Notes: generated by a model not told the origin, from the letters alone. A stretch of 64,000 nucleotides of DNA from an uncultured bacterium (GCA_905214425.1 CAJMLY010000008.1:8311-72310); one strand, 5' to 3'. Positions 53,841 to 63,000 are shown, counted from the first letter of the stretch. Numbers and translations: made by a program.

Positions 53841-54185
53841 TTAGTTGTACACGCGGTAGTTACACTTGAACTGGGTTATGTGTCCATAGTTGGAGCGGTA
53901 CCAACCCGACGTATAGCTGATTGCCTCTGCGCCTAGATAGTCGTAGCCCTTGTTGTAGCGAAGCTGACGGTAGGTCGTGTCGTACTCTGCTACGTAAAAC
54001 GTGTCTCCAGAGAAGGCTTTGTACCGGTCCTTAACCGTCGAAGCCATGTACGCGGGTTCGACATCGCCTTTCTCCCCGTTGAGCGCATAGACGGGTGCCG
54101 CGATTCCGCATAAAGCCGTTGCCACGAGGATGGCGTAGACAGCCATGCGCGACGCATTGGACTTCAGCTGTTCAAATAGTTTCAT
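53841..54185 (-). CDS. Small secreted protein, bacteriocin-like context
   Basis: A 114-residue protein with a Sec signal peptide (hydrophobic core MAVYAILVATALCGIAAP, likely cut after PVYA) and a mature part of about 78 residues rich in Tyr, Gly and Asn. The C-terminal GWYRSNYGHITQF is faintly like the Trp- and SNYxH-containing tail of lactococcin 972-family bacteriocins, but I cannot confirm the family. The ATG at 54185 is chosen for spacing to GAGG; a GTG at 54194 is possible. It is one base from the stop of the ABC fusion gene, so both are probably made together. Confidence 0.65.
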   Translation of the reverse strand: MKLFEQLKSNASRMAVYAILVATALCGIAAPVYALNGEKGDVEPAYMASTVKDRYKAFSGDTFYVAEYDTTYRQLRYNKGYDYLGAEAISYTSGWYRSNYGHITQFKCNYRVYN

Positions 54186-54186
54186 G

Positions 54187-56001
54187 TCATTCACCTCGCT
54201 CGTATGTATCGAGGTATTCCTGCTTGAGCGTCTGCGAGGACGACTTGATCTTTTCCACGAGCGTGCCGGCCTCGATGAAGTAGAACGAGTTGGTGAGGTC
54301 TGCCAGGTCGTCGAGCAGATGGCTTGAAATGAGCACGCTTCGTCCCCGCGCCACCTCGCTGCGCATCGCGTCGCAGGAGGTTTTCCGCTTTCCCGGATCG
54401 AGGCCGTTCAGCGGTTCATCGAGGATGAGGTACGGGCAATCGGTCGATATCGCCATGGCAAGCTTTACCTGCTGCTTCATTCCTGTCGAGAGTTTACGGG
54501 TCGGCTTGTCGAGATATGGGGAGATTCCGAGGGAGCTGCAGAGCGAGTCGATGTCGGTGGCCGATTTCCACGCCTCCCTAACGAAAGCAAGGTGCTCGAG
54601 GGCCGATAGCGTGGGATAGAGATCCGCGCCGCCCGAAGAGCTCAGGTAGACGAGTTCTGCAAATTCGGCTGATCGACGTTGGCAGATTTCGTCTGCCGCC
54701 AGGCTTCCCGAGCGGATGCGGGTGGGAAATTGGCCCGACAGCGCTTCAAGAAGGGTGGTTTTCCCCGAGCCGTTGGGAGCAACGAGGCCCGCCGCCGTTC
54801 CCGGGCTCAGGAAAAGCGACCCGATTGAAAGTATCGTCGTGCTTCCGTATCCCACGCTCGCGTCCAGAAGCTCGAGCCCATGGTGCTTTTTCGCGGGTCC
54901 AGGCTGTTTGGGCGAACGTGTCGCAACGGCGCCGACCGCAAAAAAGACCGCGGCGTATGCCAGGGCCACGGCAAGCATCGATGCGCTGCCTGAACCGGAG
55001 CCAATGAATTCTGTCGGGAAGCATCCTACGTAACCCGTTGCCTCGATAGGCGAGAATACGGGCAGTGGCAGGAGCCCGAGCACGGCATTATGCCCTAGTG
55101 CCGAATCGGACAGTAACGGGAATGCCGGGGCCGCGACAAGCAGCGCGGAGGCAAGGGGGCCCGCGAGGACGCGCCTCGTTGCGGTCGATAGGACGGCGGA
55201 GCAAACGGATATCAAGGTTCCGCCCGCAAGCAGCGCGAGAAGCAGGGCTGTGAAGACGTTTCCCGCGGTCGTGGTGGCAAGCGCGCCGTCATGGAAGAAG
55301 GCGATCGGGTACCCAATTTGCCCGAAGCCGTTTAGGACCAAGGCGTAAATGCCCCCGGGTGCGAGGCCGGCGAGGAGCATCGCGGTCCCCGCGACGATTA
55401 TCGAAAACACGATCTGAATAAGGCGCCGGAATTTGGGCACGGGCGCCTTTGCCGCCAGGGTCCCGGGCCTTGTGGCGCCGAGCACGAGTATCGACGAGAG
55501 AAGGAAGGGGATGAAGGGAAGGAAAGACGGCGCCGTGGCAATGGCGTAAGGCAGGAAGGAAAGGAATGGCAGGTCGTTTGCGGAGGCCGGGATATCCGTG
55601 ATGCCGGAGCTGCTCAGGGCACGGCAATATGCGAGCGCCGCGTCATTGGTCTCTCGGTCTCCCACGATGGACCCGGATTGGAAGCCTTCGCCCATGAGCG
55701 CGTAGTAGCTCTCGGCAGAATCGAGAAAGGCGGCGTCGGTTTGAGCGGCAAGGGCGGCGTTCGCGTATCTTGCAAGCTCCGCGTCATTTTGCTGCTCTGG
55801 AGATAGGTCTGTGCCGCTGGCCTGGGGCGCGCGCGTATTGAATGCGTCGACAAAGCCCTGCATGCCCTGTTTCATAAAGAAGGGCCCGTAGATGGGTGAA
55901 TTGAACGCAATGGGGACGGAAAAGGCTGCAGCGAGAACGAGCGTACAAATCCATACGGCCCTGTCTCTTAGGATTAGTTTGAGAAGAAGTCGACAGTACA
56001 T
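54187..56001 (-). CDS. ABC transporter with fused permease and ATPase domains
   Basis: A 604-residue fusion. Residues 1-370 have an N-terminal helix, an external loop and about six more helices, like ABC-2 permeases. Residues ~375-604 are an ATPase: Walker A APNGSGKTT near 408, signature LSTGMKQQV near 502, Walker B LILDEPLNGLD near 522. Permease-ATPase order in one chain is usual for peptide exporters of another fold, but rare for ABC-2 proteins. It is followed by the small secreted protein, so export of, or immunity to, that protein is a reasonable guess. The two other ABC genes lie upstream. Confidence 0.85.
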   Translation of the reverse strand: MYCRLLLKLILRDRAVWICTLVLAAAFSVPIAFNSPIYGPFFMKQGMQGFVDAFNTRAPQASGTDLSPEQQNDAELARYANAALAAQTDAAFLDSAESYYALMGEGFQSGSIVGDRETNDAALAYCRALSSSGITDIPASANDLPFLSFLPYAIATAPSFLPFIPFLLSSILVLGATRPGTLAAKAPVPKFRRLIQIVFSIIVAGTAMLLAGLAPGGIYALVLNGFGQIGYPIAFFHDGALATTTAGNVFTALLLALLAGGTLISVCSAVLSTATRRVLAGPLASALLVAAPAFPLLSDSALGHNAVLGLLPLPVFSPIEATGYVGCFPTEFIGSGSGSASMLAVALAYAAVFFAVGAVATRSPKQPGPAKKHHGLELLDASVGYGSTTILSIGSLFLSPGTAAGLVAPNGSGKTTLLEALSGQFPTRIRSGSLAADEICQRRSAEFAELVYLSSSGGADLYPTLSALEHLAFVREAWKSATDIDSLCSSLGISPYLDKPTRKLSTGMKQQVKLAMAISTDCPYLILDEPLNGLDPGKRKTSCDAMRSEVARGRSVLISSHLLDDLADLTNSFYFIEAGTLVEKIKSSSQTLKQEYLDTYERGE

Positions 56002-56154
56002 TTAGAAGCACCTACGTTCCTCAAAGAATTGTTAGATTAAAAGTAACAGACCGGATGAAGATGCGTGCGACGGGGGCGAGGCGAATGGCTGAGCGGTATC
56101 GATATGCGGGTTCAACGGTATCACATTGGCCACATAGATTTTTAACTTGCATTT

Positions 56155-56895
56155 CTACCCGCCCTTTTCGTAGAGTCGCCGATACGTGCTTAGCGCACCC
56201 TCGGCGCGTCCGGCAGGCTTTGCGAAATGGGATCCAGGAGACTTCGGCGCAGCATCATCTTGCGGAATGCTTCTAATGAGCCTCCCATCCTTCAAAAACA
56301 GAATCTCATCGCACAGCCTATCGACCGAATCCAAGATGTGGGATGACATGATGATGCACGTACCAGAATCGGCCAGCTTCCTGAGAATCTCGGAATGCAA
56401 GTCCACCCTGCTGGGGTCGAGCGCGTTCATGGGCTCATCTAATAGAAGGTACCGCGCGCCCGTCGCATACGCAATCGCCAGGGTAAGCTGCTGCTTCATG
56501 CCCTGGCTCAGAGTGCGGATCCTCATCTTCGCGAACTCGCCTATCTGCGTTTGTTCCACTATCTCTTCGATATCGCGAGCATGCGGCCACATATCGCAAA
56601 CCATCTTGAGGTGATCTTCCGCACGCAATCCGGGATACAGCAGCGTCCCCTCACCAGGTGCATAGAAGGTCATAGAACGGACCTCTCTCGCACCCGTACC
56701 CTGCACCTCATCCAGAACGATGCTCCCGTCCACGCGAGGACCCGGCAAACCTGCCATCGCACGCAGCAACGTCGTCTTTCCATGCCCGTTCGGAGCGACG
56801 AGACCGTAGACCGTACCCGGGGCAAACTCAGCGTTCACCGAATCTACGATCACCTTCTTTCCATAAGAGATCGTCAGCGTTTGAAGGTCAATCAT
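56155..56895 (-). CDS. ABC transporter ATPase of the accessory island
   Basis: A 246-residue ATPase. Walker A APNGHGKTT is near residue 35, the signature LSQGMKQQL near 128, and Walker B LLLDEPMNALD near 148, followed by the H-loop MSSHIL. LSQGMKQQL and LNALD-type motifs match the bacitracin/lantibiotic-immunity type (CcmA-like) ATPases. The start overlaps or abuts the permease stop (ATGA), with two Met codons possible. It serves the 742-residue double permease encoded just upstream. Confidence 0.9.
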   Translation of the reverse strand: MIDLQTLTISYGKKVIVDSVNAEFAPGTVYGLVAPNGHGKTTLLRAMAGLPGPRVDGSIVLDEVQGTGAREVRSMTFYAPGEGTLLYPGLRAEDHLKMVCDMWPHARDIEEIVEQTQIGEFAKMRIRTLSQGMKQQLTLAIAYATGARYLLLDEPMNALDPSRVDLHSEILRKLADSGTCIIMSSHILDSVDRLCDEILFLKDGRLIRSIPQDDAAPKSPGSHFAKPAGRAEGALSTYRRLYEKGG

Positions 56896-56900
56896 CGAGA

Positions 56901-59123
56901 TCATCCCCTTTCGATCTTTGGAACACTCAGGCGCACCATCAACGGAGATACGGCGCCCAAGACCACCAGCAGAGCGCCCGATGCGCCGACGACCTCTCCA
57001 AAAGGCATCGCGTTCGTCCCTCGCCCAAGGAACCCAATCGTCCCCACCTGGGAAGCGGGATCAAACGAGGCGAATGGAGCCAGCAGCGCGACGCCCATGC
57101 CCACGCTTTCAACATGAGCGCTCAACGAACCCAACACCAAGAGAACCGCGCAAACCATTCCGGTGACAACGGGGTTGCGGCTAATCGCTGCTGTCAACGC
57201 AACGACGACGGAAATCACGCCGTATGCCATGACCAGCAACGGAATACTGCACAACACCGCCTCCCCCACCATGGACGTTGTCGAAGCTCCCGCCCGAATG
57301 AGAGCGACGGGATACTCCGACCCACCCGCACCGTTCTTAATCACGGACACAACGACAGCGGGAACCATCGACACCAAAAGCAGCACCAAGCCAAGCAGGA
57401 GAGCCAGCGCAACAGCTGTCAGAAAACGCACATGCGCTGTTGCGGGGATCTGGAGAACCAGAAGGGAACGACACTGCAGGTGGGTGCACGCGAGCGATGT
57501 GACAACCACGGGCAACAGCAAAAATAAGGAGGGAAGCGCTGCCTGGAGATACGAAAGGAGGATTAATGGGGGCATCTTCGTACTTAACTCGTAAACCTTG
57601 GGGTCCGGCAAGCTCGCGATCGACTCAAGCAGAAGGGCGCGCGCCTCCGCACGAGAAGGAGTCTCCGGCTCGATTCCGATCGATTGCAGGAGAGTCGCAT
57701 CTGCCGCGCCCAGCTCACCTCGAGCGCGCTCGTACGTCGCAAGGCTTCGAAACCCCTCCGCAGGCATAGGCGCGTACACGAAACCCGAAAGAGCATCCCG
57801 CATGTCTTCCAGGGCCGCTTTGCCCTCGACGTCCATATTCGCAGCGTTCTGCTCTAGATACCGATCTATTGAACGGAGCTCCCCATCCCTATACCGAACA
57901 GCGGAAACGTTATCAGCGTCAGGAAACATCTCGACCAGAGCCGGGGCCAGCATCGTCGTCGACATTGCAATCGCGCATACGGCGAGGGTAGGAGAACGCA
58001 GGAGCAGTTTCCCCATCGTTCTTACGTATGCAACGGCGGAGGCACAAGCGCTCGAACGAGTTGCCGTTCTCGATGCAGTGAAGGAACCTCTCTCAAGACA
58101 AATCGGGGATATCGGGCACGCGCAGCCGCTCTTTCCAGCAACGCAAAGCAGGCTAATTGCCAGCACCTCGATCCCGATTGCGCATACGAGGGCAATCGCG
58201 CCACGCTCGAAGCAAAGTCCAGGCAGATTCACTATCTGCGTTGTCGGGTACGGGCTATAGGCGCCGACGGTCAACTCAGTGTTCGCATACGTAAGGGGAT
58301 TCAACAGGGCGAACTCACGTAAAGCGATGGATCTTCCGTAATACCCGGGAACCATCGTCACCCCCATCAGGGCACATACGAACACGATTCCAAGCGTAGG
58401 GTTATTGGCAATCTTCACGGCAAGGTGAACGACAAGCGAGATGAACACTGCCACCAAGAATTGCAAGATGGCTGTCTGCGCGAACACCAGCCAAGCCGGT
58501 TTGATAACCGGAGTCGCATATTGAATGTAGCCTATCGGATAGAACGGCGAGCCCGGGCCATTCTTCACAAGCGCGGCGATTATCCCTGGAAGATTGATGG
58601 CGAGGACGGCAAGCATTGCAAAAACACTCGCCCATACGCTCGATGCAACAAGTCTACCCAGCTCGCCCATCGGTGCCTGGATGATGAGCTTTTCACGTTT
58701 GTTAAGACGCGCGGCAAGGAACGAGACGGCAACGGCCGTTGCGACCCATAGCAAGTACTCCTTCGATCCGTCATAATAGGTGTACTCTCCATCCGATATC
58801 TGCAGAAACGGAAGTAGGGGAGAGAGCGGTGCCAAGATAAGACGTCCCGCGGCAAGAGGGTACAGAAGCGCGGGCATGCTTGATGAAGAGGTATAGACAC
58901 CGTCCTCCCCCGCATTCACAAGCGCATCCGCATAGGATGCTGACAATTCCTGCTCAACACGGGTTATTCCCGACTCGAGGTATTCGACCCGTCCGTCGAT
59001 GCCAGCCGCGCTCCTGAAGACGGGCAGAGCACAAAGAACCATCAACGCAACAACGACAACACAGAGCGACCTGGAGGAGAGAAGCGACCTAAAGATCGCC
59101 TTCGAGATTTTGAGCATATTCAT
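56901..59123 (-). CDS. Double ABC-2-type permease
   Basis: A 740-residue membrane protein with two similar halves, each an N-terminal helix, a large external domain and about six helices. NLPGIIAALVKNGPGSPFYP in the first half matches MVPAVVVSVIKNGAGGSEYP in the second, showing internal duplication. One polypeptide thus supplies both permease halves for the ATPase encoded next. The ATG at 59123 follows AAGG; an ATG at 59141 is also open. It is the first gene of the minus-strand island operon, divergent from the DUF2975/XRE pair. Confidence 0.85.
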   Translation of the reverse strand: MNMLKISKAIFRSLLSSRSLCVVVVALMVLCALPVFRSAAGIDGRVEYLESGITRVEQELSASYADALVNAGEDGVYTSSSSMPALLYPLAAGRLILAPLSPLLPFLQISDGEYTYYDGSKEYLLWVATAVAVSFLAARLNKREKLIIQAPMGELGRLVASSVWASVFAMLAVLAINLPGIIAALVKNGPGSPFYPIGYIQYATPVIKPAWLVFAQTAILQFLVAVFISLVVHLAVKIANNPTLGIVFVCALMGVTMVPGYYGRSIALREFALLNPLTYANTELTVGAYSPYPTTQIVNLPGLCFERGAIALVCAIGIEVLAISLLCVAGKSGCACPISPICLERGSFTASRTATRSSACASAVAYVRTMGKLLLRSPTLAVCAIAMSTTMLAPALVEMFPDADNVSAVRYRDGELRSIDRYLEQNAANMDVEGKAALEDMRDALSGFVYAPMPAEGFRSLATYERARGELGAADATLLQSIGIEPETPSRAEARALLLESIASLPDPKVYELSTKMPPLILLSYLQAALPSLFLLLPVVVTSLACTHLQCRSLLVLQIPATAHVRFLTAVALALLLGLVLLLVSMVPAVVVSVIKNGAGGSEYPVALIRAGASTTSMVGEAVLCSIPLLVMAYGVISVVVALTAAISRNPVVTGMVCAVLLVLGSLSAHVESVGMGVALLAPFASFDPASQVGTIGFLGRGTNAMPFGEVVGASGALLVVLGAVSPLMVRLSVPKIERG

Positions 59124-59203
59124 CGCCAACCTTAACCTCATCCAGTCGGAACAGAGGGGCCGAACAAAATGCTCGGCCCTTATTACTTGCCGGCAAAGTC
59201 AAT

Positions 59204-59220
59204 TTAACATAAACTGTTAA
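59204..59220. promoter_or_regulatory. Palindromic candidate operator between divergent genes
   Basis: TTAACA-N5-TGTTAA, in the A+T-rich gap between the permease gene and the DUF2975/XRE pair. The adjoining TGTTAAAAAGTAAC resembles TGTTAGATTAAAAGTAAC at 56030-56047, upstream of the ABC fusion gene. A site for the XRE protein encoded nearby is plausible. Confidence 0.4.
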
Positions 59221-59258
59221 AAAGTAACCTGAGTTTTTTAAATTCTTCGGAGGTTATT

Positions 59259-59771
59259 ATGAGTTCCGACAATCGCACTCCCCGGCTTCATTCCTTCCGC
59301 ATCGCATGTGCGATAGCCTCTGCGACCCTTTGCGCCACCGCCATCGCACAAGTGGCGTTCTCCTTAAAGCCAGCAATCGAAGTGCTCGACAACCCTGTAA
59401 TTGCAGACTCCCCCGCGTATCCAGCCCTTGCGATCTCGACATTGGTCCCTGCCGTCATCGGTATCGCTACGACCATCCTCAGCGCCGTTCTCGTGTGGAC
59501 GATCAAGAGCGCAGACCCCTTCAAGAAAGGGTCTGCGACATGCTTGAAGGTGCTCGGCATTCTCTTCGTTGTTCAAGCTGCCACCAGCCTCTACGCCGGC
59601 TCACTCAAAACCTCCGTTTCGATGTTTGGCGGCGAGGGGGCCGTCGGCGCCCAAGAGATCGCTTCATCATTCGATTGGACCTCTCTGGTTCTCGGCATCG
59701 TCCTGTTCATGCTTTCCCAGCTCTTCTTGTACGCCCGAGAGCTGTACCTCGACTCCGACGAGATTGCGTAA
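59259..59771 (+). CDS. DUF2975-family membrane protein
   Basis: A 170-residue protein with four hydrophobic segments at about residues 15-35, 55-85, 95-112 and 140-160, without catalytic motifs. DUF2975 proteins are regularly encoded just before a small YozG-type XRE regulator, exactly as here (9-base gap), and are thought to be its membrane partner. GGAGG precedes the ATG. The pair is divergent from the ABC operon and probably controls it. Confidence 0.8.
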   Translation: MSSDNRTPRLHSFRIACAIASATLCATAIAQVAFSLKPAIEVLDNPVIADSPAYPALAISTLVPAVIGIATTILSAVLVWTIKSADPFKKGSATCLKVLGILFVVQAATSLYAGSLKTSVSMFGGEGAVGAQEIASSFDWTSLVLGIVLFMLSQLFLYARELYLDSDEIA

Positions 59772-59780
59772 GGAAACGCC

Positions 59781-60032
59781 ATGCCCGTAATTGTTCGCCT
59801 CGACAAGATCATGGCCGAGCGAAAGATTTCCTCGAACGAACTTGCCGAAAGGATTGGAACCACGCCCGTGAACCTGTCCCGTATTAAAAAAGGGCATATT
59901 CGCGGCATTCGCTTCAACACACTCGAGCAGCTATGCCTCGCCCTTCGTTGCCAACCCGGAGACCTTCTCGAAGTCATGAGCGAAGAGGATGCCCGAAAGG
60001 AGTTCGGACTCGATTGGTCCGCCGAGGATTAG
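59781..60032 (+). CDS. YozG-type XRE-family regulator
   Basis: An 83-residue Cro/C1-type helix-turn-helix protein. The core SSNELAERIGTTPVNLSRIKKG is the HTH, followed by the FNTLEQLCLALRCQPGDLLE segment typical of the YozG group. AAGGA precedes the ATG. It is coupled to the DUF2975 gene. Its stop codon TAG is immediately followed, in the same frame, by an integrase fragment, so the gene sits at a recombination junction; the protein itself appears complete. Confidence 0.88.
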   Translation: MPVIVRLDKIMAERKISSNELAERIGTTPVNLSRIKKGHIRGIRFNTLEQLCLALRCQPGDLLEVMSEEDARKEFGLDWSAED

Positions 60033-60758
60033 AGGGCGGTCGTACTCGCCCTGCACACGGGGATGCGAATCGGCGAGGTCTGCGGCCTTCGGTGGTGCGA
60101 TGTGGATTTCGAGACGGGCCTGATCTCGATCAGACACTCGGTGGCGTACGCGAAGGGAATGGGTTCGTTCATCAAGGACACCAAGACCCATGACGCCAGG
60201 GGTATCCCCATCGACCCGGTCGGCCTACTCCCCTTCCTGAAGGAGACCCACGAGATCGACTGCGGAAAGCTGCGCTTGCGCGGCCTTACCGGGGCGGTCG
60301 AGATCGGGGACTGCTACATCCTGTCGGAGCCGGGCGCGACCTTCGCGACGACAAGCTATATCCGCAGGGCGTTCAAGACGTTCTCGGAGACCAACGGCCT
60401 CATGGGCACCAACGACGAGCTGATCACGTTCCACGGCCTTCGCCACACGTTCGCAACGCAGTGGATCCGCCAAGGCGGCGATATCAAGGCGCTCCAATCG
60501 ATCCTCGGCCACAAGGACGCCATGGCGACGCTCAACGTCTACGCCGACATCGAGCCCATCTCCAAAATCCATAACATGCTGCGCGCCACGCCGTGCCTTT
60601 GGCGCGGGCACCTCGGGCCGAGGGTCGATCCGGGTCCCATGTTCCAACAGAGGATCCAGGAGTCCATCGAGACGCTCCAGGCGTTCGACTACGGCATCAC
60701 CGAGCCGGACGACCGAAATATCGCCATACGCGACGTGAAGACGAACAGTTGGCTCTAG
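60033..60758 (+). pseudogene. Tyrosine integrase remnant, catalytic domain only
   Basis: The frame starts directly after the XRE stop codon with no start codon or ribosome site of its own, at a point inside the catalytic domain (AVVLALHTGMRIGEVCGLRW). The catalytic residues remain: Arg in GMRIGE, HGLRH, GHKD and Tyr in LNVYAD. The N-terminal arm-binding and core-binding domains, normally ~170 residues, are missing. An ATG at 60063 could give a 231-residue product, but it would lack DNA-binding parts. It marks the island as formerly mobile. Confidence 0.85.
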
Positions 60759-60909
60759 CTCACCGAGTACGCGGCAGTGCTGGGCCCATCCCAACTGAGG
60801 TCACGGTGGTCCGATAGGGGCGCCGCCCGCGGCATGCGCCGCGGAGCGGTATCCCCTACCGAAGGGCGGGGATGCCCTCCGCTTCCAGTTCGGAATCAGC
60901 CGTCGGAGG

Positions 60910-60976
60910 CGTTCGGCTGACTACGGGAACGGCCTGTCCGCTCAATGTGTTCGGCTGAGATCGGAAATCAACCCAA
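60910..60976. repeat. 67-bp direct repeat, right island copy
   Basis: Direct copy of 53698-53764. It lies in the 396-base gap between the integrase remnant and the ACT gene. Nothing else is recognised in this gap except a likely promoter region near 61100. Confidence 0.85.
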
Positions 60977-61154
60977 CACGAGCCGGACACGCGCCAGACG
61001 GCTCTTCCCCGTGCGGCCTTCCCCCTTACGCTCATGTTGCAGGCATGTAACGCCGCAGCGAGCGCGCCTTTTTTGCGCCAGACAGGTACAATGATGAACA
61101 CTGTACCGTAGCGGAGCGCCCCGCGCGCGCCGCAATCACGCGAAAGGGTTTCCC

Positions 61155-61442
61155 ATGGCCGAGATCTCGTCCTCCCGTATCGTCATCACCGTCCTTGGCA
61201 AGAACCGCCCCGGCATCGTCGCCGGCGTCACCCGCGTCCTGGGCGAGGCCAACGTCGACATCCGCGACATCACGCAGTCCATTATCGAGGACATCTTCAC
61301 CATGACCATGCTGGCCGATACCGCCGAGTCCAAGCTCGACTTCGCCGAGCTGCAGAAGGCGCTGGCCGAGGCCGGCGAGCTTTCGGGCGTCAACGTGTCC
61401 ATCCAGCGCGAGGACGTCTTCAACTTTATGTACCGCCTGTAG
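61155..61442 (+). CDS. ACT-domain protein (UPF0237 family)
   Basis: A 95-residue single ACT domain. IVITVLGKNRPGIVAGVTRVLGE is the standard beta-alpha-beta opening with the ligand-binding Gly, and the family is the UPF0237/YkoF-type stand-alone ACT proteins found in anaerobes and archaea. It may bind an amino acid and regulate a partner, but the ligand is unknown. AAAGGG precedes the ATG. It stands 77 bases upstream of the citrate synthase gene. Confidence 0.9.
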   Translation: MAEISSSRIVITVLGKNRPGIVAGVTRVLGEANVDIRDITQSIIEDIFTMTMLADTAESKLDFAELQKALAEAGELSGVNVSIQREDVFNFMYRL

Positions 61443-61519
61443 CGAGCAAGCCGCTGGGGATAGCCTGACGCGCGCACGCCCATGCAAATCACCCCGATGC
61501 GGCCCGGAGAGGAGCGCGC

Positions 61520-62938
61520 ATGGCCTACGACGCCAAGAAAATCTATTACCGCTTCGATGACCACTTGAGCCGCCTGGTTCTGGATTACGAAGCAAGCCGC
61601 CAGATTTCGCCTGAGAGCGAAAGCCTCTACCACGGCCTGCCGACCGACCCTTATGACGAGGGCCTGTTTGTTGAGCACAATGTCAAGCGCGGCCTGCGCA
61701 ATGCCGACGGCTCGGGCGTGGTCGCGGGCCTCACTCGCATCTCGGATGTGCACGGCTACAACAAGGTCGACGGAAAGGTCGTGCCCGATCAGGGCAAGCT
61801 CACGCTTCGCGGCTACAGCATCGAGGATCTGGTCAACAATGCCCAGGCCGAGAATCGCTACGGCTACGAGGAAGTCGCCTATCTGCTTATCACGGGTTCG
61901 CTGCCCAACAAGGAAGAGCTCGACGGCTTTTGCGAGCGCCTGGGCGCCTTTAGACATCTGAGCGACGAGTACGTCAAAGAGTTCCCTATGACCACGGTGT
62001 CGTCGAGCATCATGAACGTGCTCCAGCGCGCCGTGCTGCTGCTCTACGCCTTCGATGCCGAACCAGACGTGATCACGCCCGAGCACGAAATCGACGTCGC
62101 CATTTCCATGCTCGCACGTCTCCCGCGCATCGCCGCCTTCGCCCACATGGCCTCGATTGCCAAGCTTCGCGGCTCCGAGGTTCACGTGCCGCACCCCACG
62201 CCCGGCCTCTCCACCGCCGAGACCATCCTACAGGTCCTGCGCGGCGGCATGGCGTTCACCCGCGATGAGGCGATGCTGCTCGACGTGATGCTCATGCTGC
62301 ATGCCGAGCACGGCGGCGGCAACAACTCCACCTTCGCTTGCCGTGTGCTGTCGTCTTCGGCCACCGACCCGTATTCCGCCTACGCCGCGGCTATCGGCTC
62401 GCTCAAGGGCCCGCGCCACGGCGGTGCCAATGCCAAGGTCGTGTCTATGCACGAGGACATCCGCGCGCATGTTTCCAATTGGGAGGACGAGGACGAGGTC
62501 GCGGCCTACCTGGGCAAGATCCTCGACAAGCAGGCCTTCGACGGCACCGGCCTCATCTACGGCATGGGCCACGCCGTCTATACGCTCAGCGACCCGCGCG
62601 CCGAGGTCTGCCGCCGTTACGCGCGCTCACTGGCAGCCAAGAAGGACTTGGGCGAAGAGTTCGCACTCATCGAGCGCATCGAGCGCCTGGCGCCCCAGGT
62701 CATGCGCGACCATGGCATGACCAAGCCCATCTGCGCCAATATTGACCTGTACACGGGCTTTATCTACAAGATGCTCGGCGTACCCGAGACGCTCTTTACG
62801 CCGCTGTTCGCCGTCGCCCGCATGGCAGGCTGGTCGGCGCACCGCATGGAAGAGCTCTTCTGCGCGCACCGCATCATCCGGCCCGCCTACCGCCCGGTGA
62901 TCGAACCGCTGGAGTACAAGCCGCTCGCCGACCGCTAG
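61520..62938 (+). CDS. gltA: Citrate (Si)-synthase family protein
   Basis: A 472-residue enzyme that condenses oxaloacetate and acetyl-CoA. The three catalytic regions are visible: His in HAEHGGGNNS, His in GPRHGGANAKV and Asp in the GMGHAVYTLSDPRA region. The N-terminal extension of about 70 residues is longer than in classical citrate synthase and typical of the actinobacterial/anaerobe group; 2-methylcitrate synthase cannot be excluded. GGAGAGGAG precedes the ATG. It fits glutamate synthesis by the oxidative branch in an organism with an incomplete TCA cycle. Confidence 0.9.
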   Translation: MAYDAKKIYYRFDDHLSRLVLDYEASRQISPESESLYHGLPTDPYDEGLFVEHNVKRGLRNADGSGVVAGLTRISDVHGYNKVDGKVVPDQGKLTLRGYSIEDLVNNAQAENRYGYEEVAYLLITGSLPNKEELDGFCERLGAFRHLSDEYVKEFPMTTVSSSIMNVLQRAVLLLYAFDAEPDVITPEHEIDVAISMLARLPRIAAFAHMASIAKLRGSEVHVPHPTPGLSTAETILQVLRGGMAFTRDEAMLLDVMLMLHAEHGGGNNSTFACRVLSSSATDPYSAYAAAIGSLKGPRHGGANAKVVSMHEDIRAHVSNWEDEDEVAAYLGKILDKQAFDGTGLIYGMGHAVYTLSDPRAEVCRRYARSLAAKKDLGEEFALIERIERLAPQVMRDHGMTKPICANIDLYTGFIYKMLGVPETLFTPLFAVARMAGWSAHRMEELFCAHRIIRPAYRPVIEPLEYKPLADR

Positions 62939-62961
62939 GACACGGACCGTTATAGAACTCG

Positions 62962-63000
62962 AGCGTGGCCAGGGCATCACCGCCCTCGGCCACGCTTTTT
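62962..63000 (+). terminator. Rho-independent terminator of gltA
   Basis: GCGTGGCCAGGGC / GCCCTCGGCCACGC arms (one bulge), a 6-base loop and five T, 24 bases after the citrate synthase stop. Confidence 0.88.

Noticed and set aside
59155..59183. Terminator in the divergent island promoter region
   Set aside because: GGGCCGA / TCGGCCC pairs form a hairpin, but no gene ends there and the T-run is poor; it may be a leader structure.
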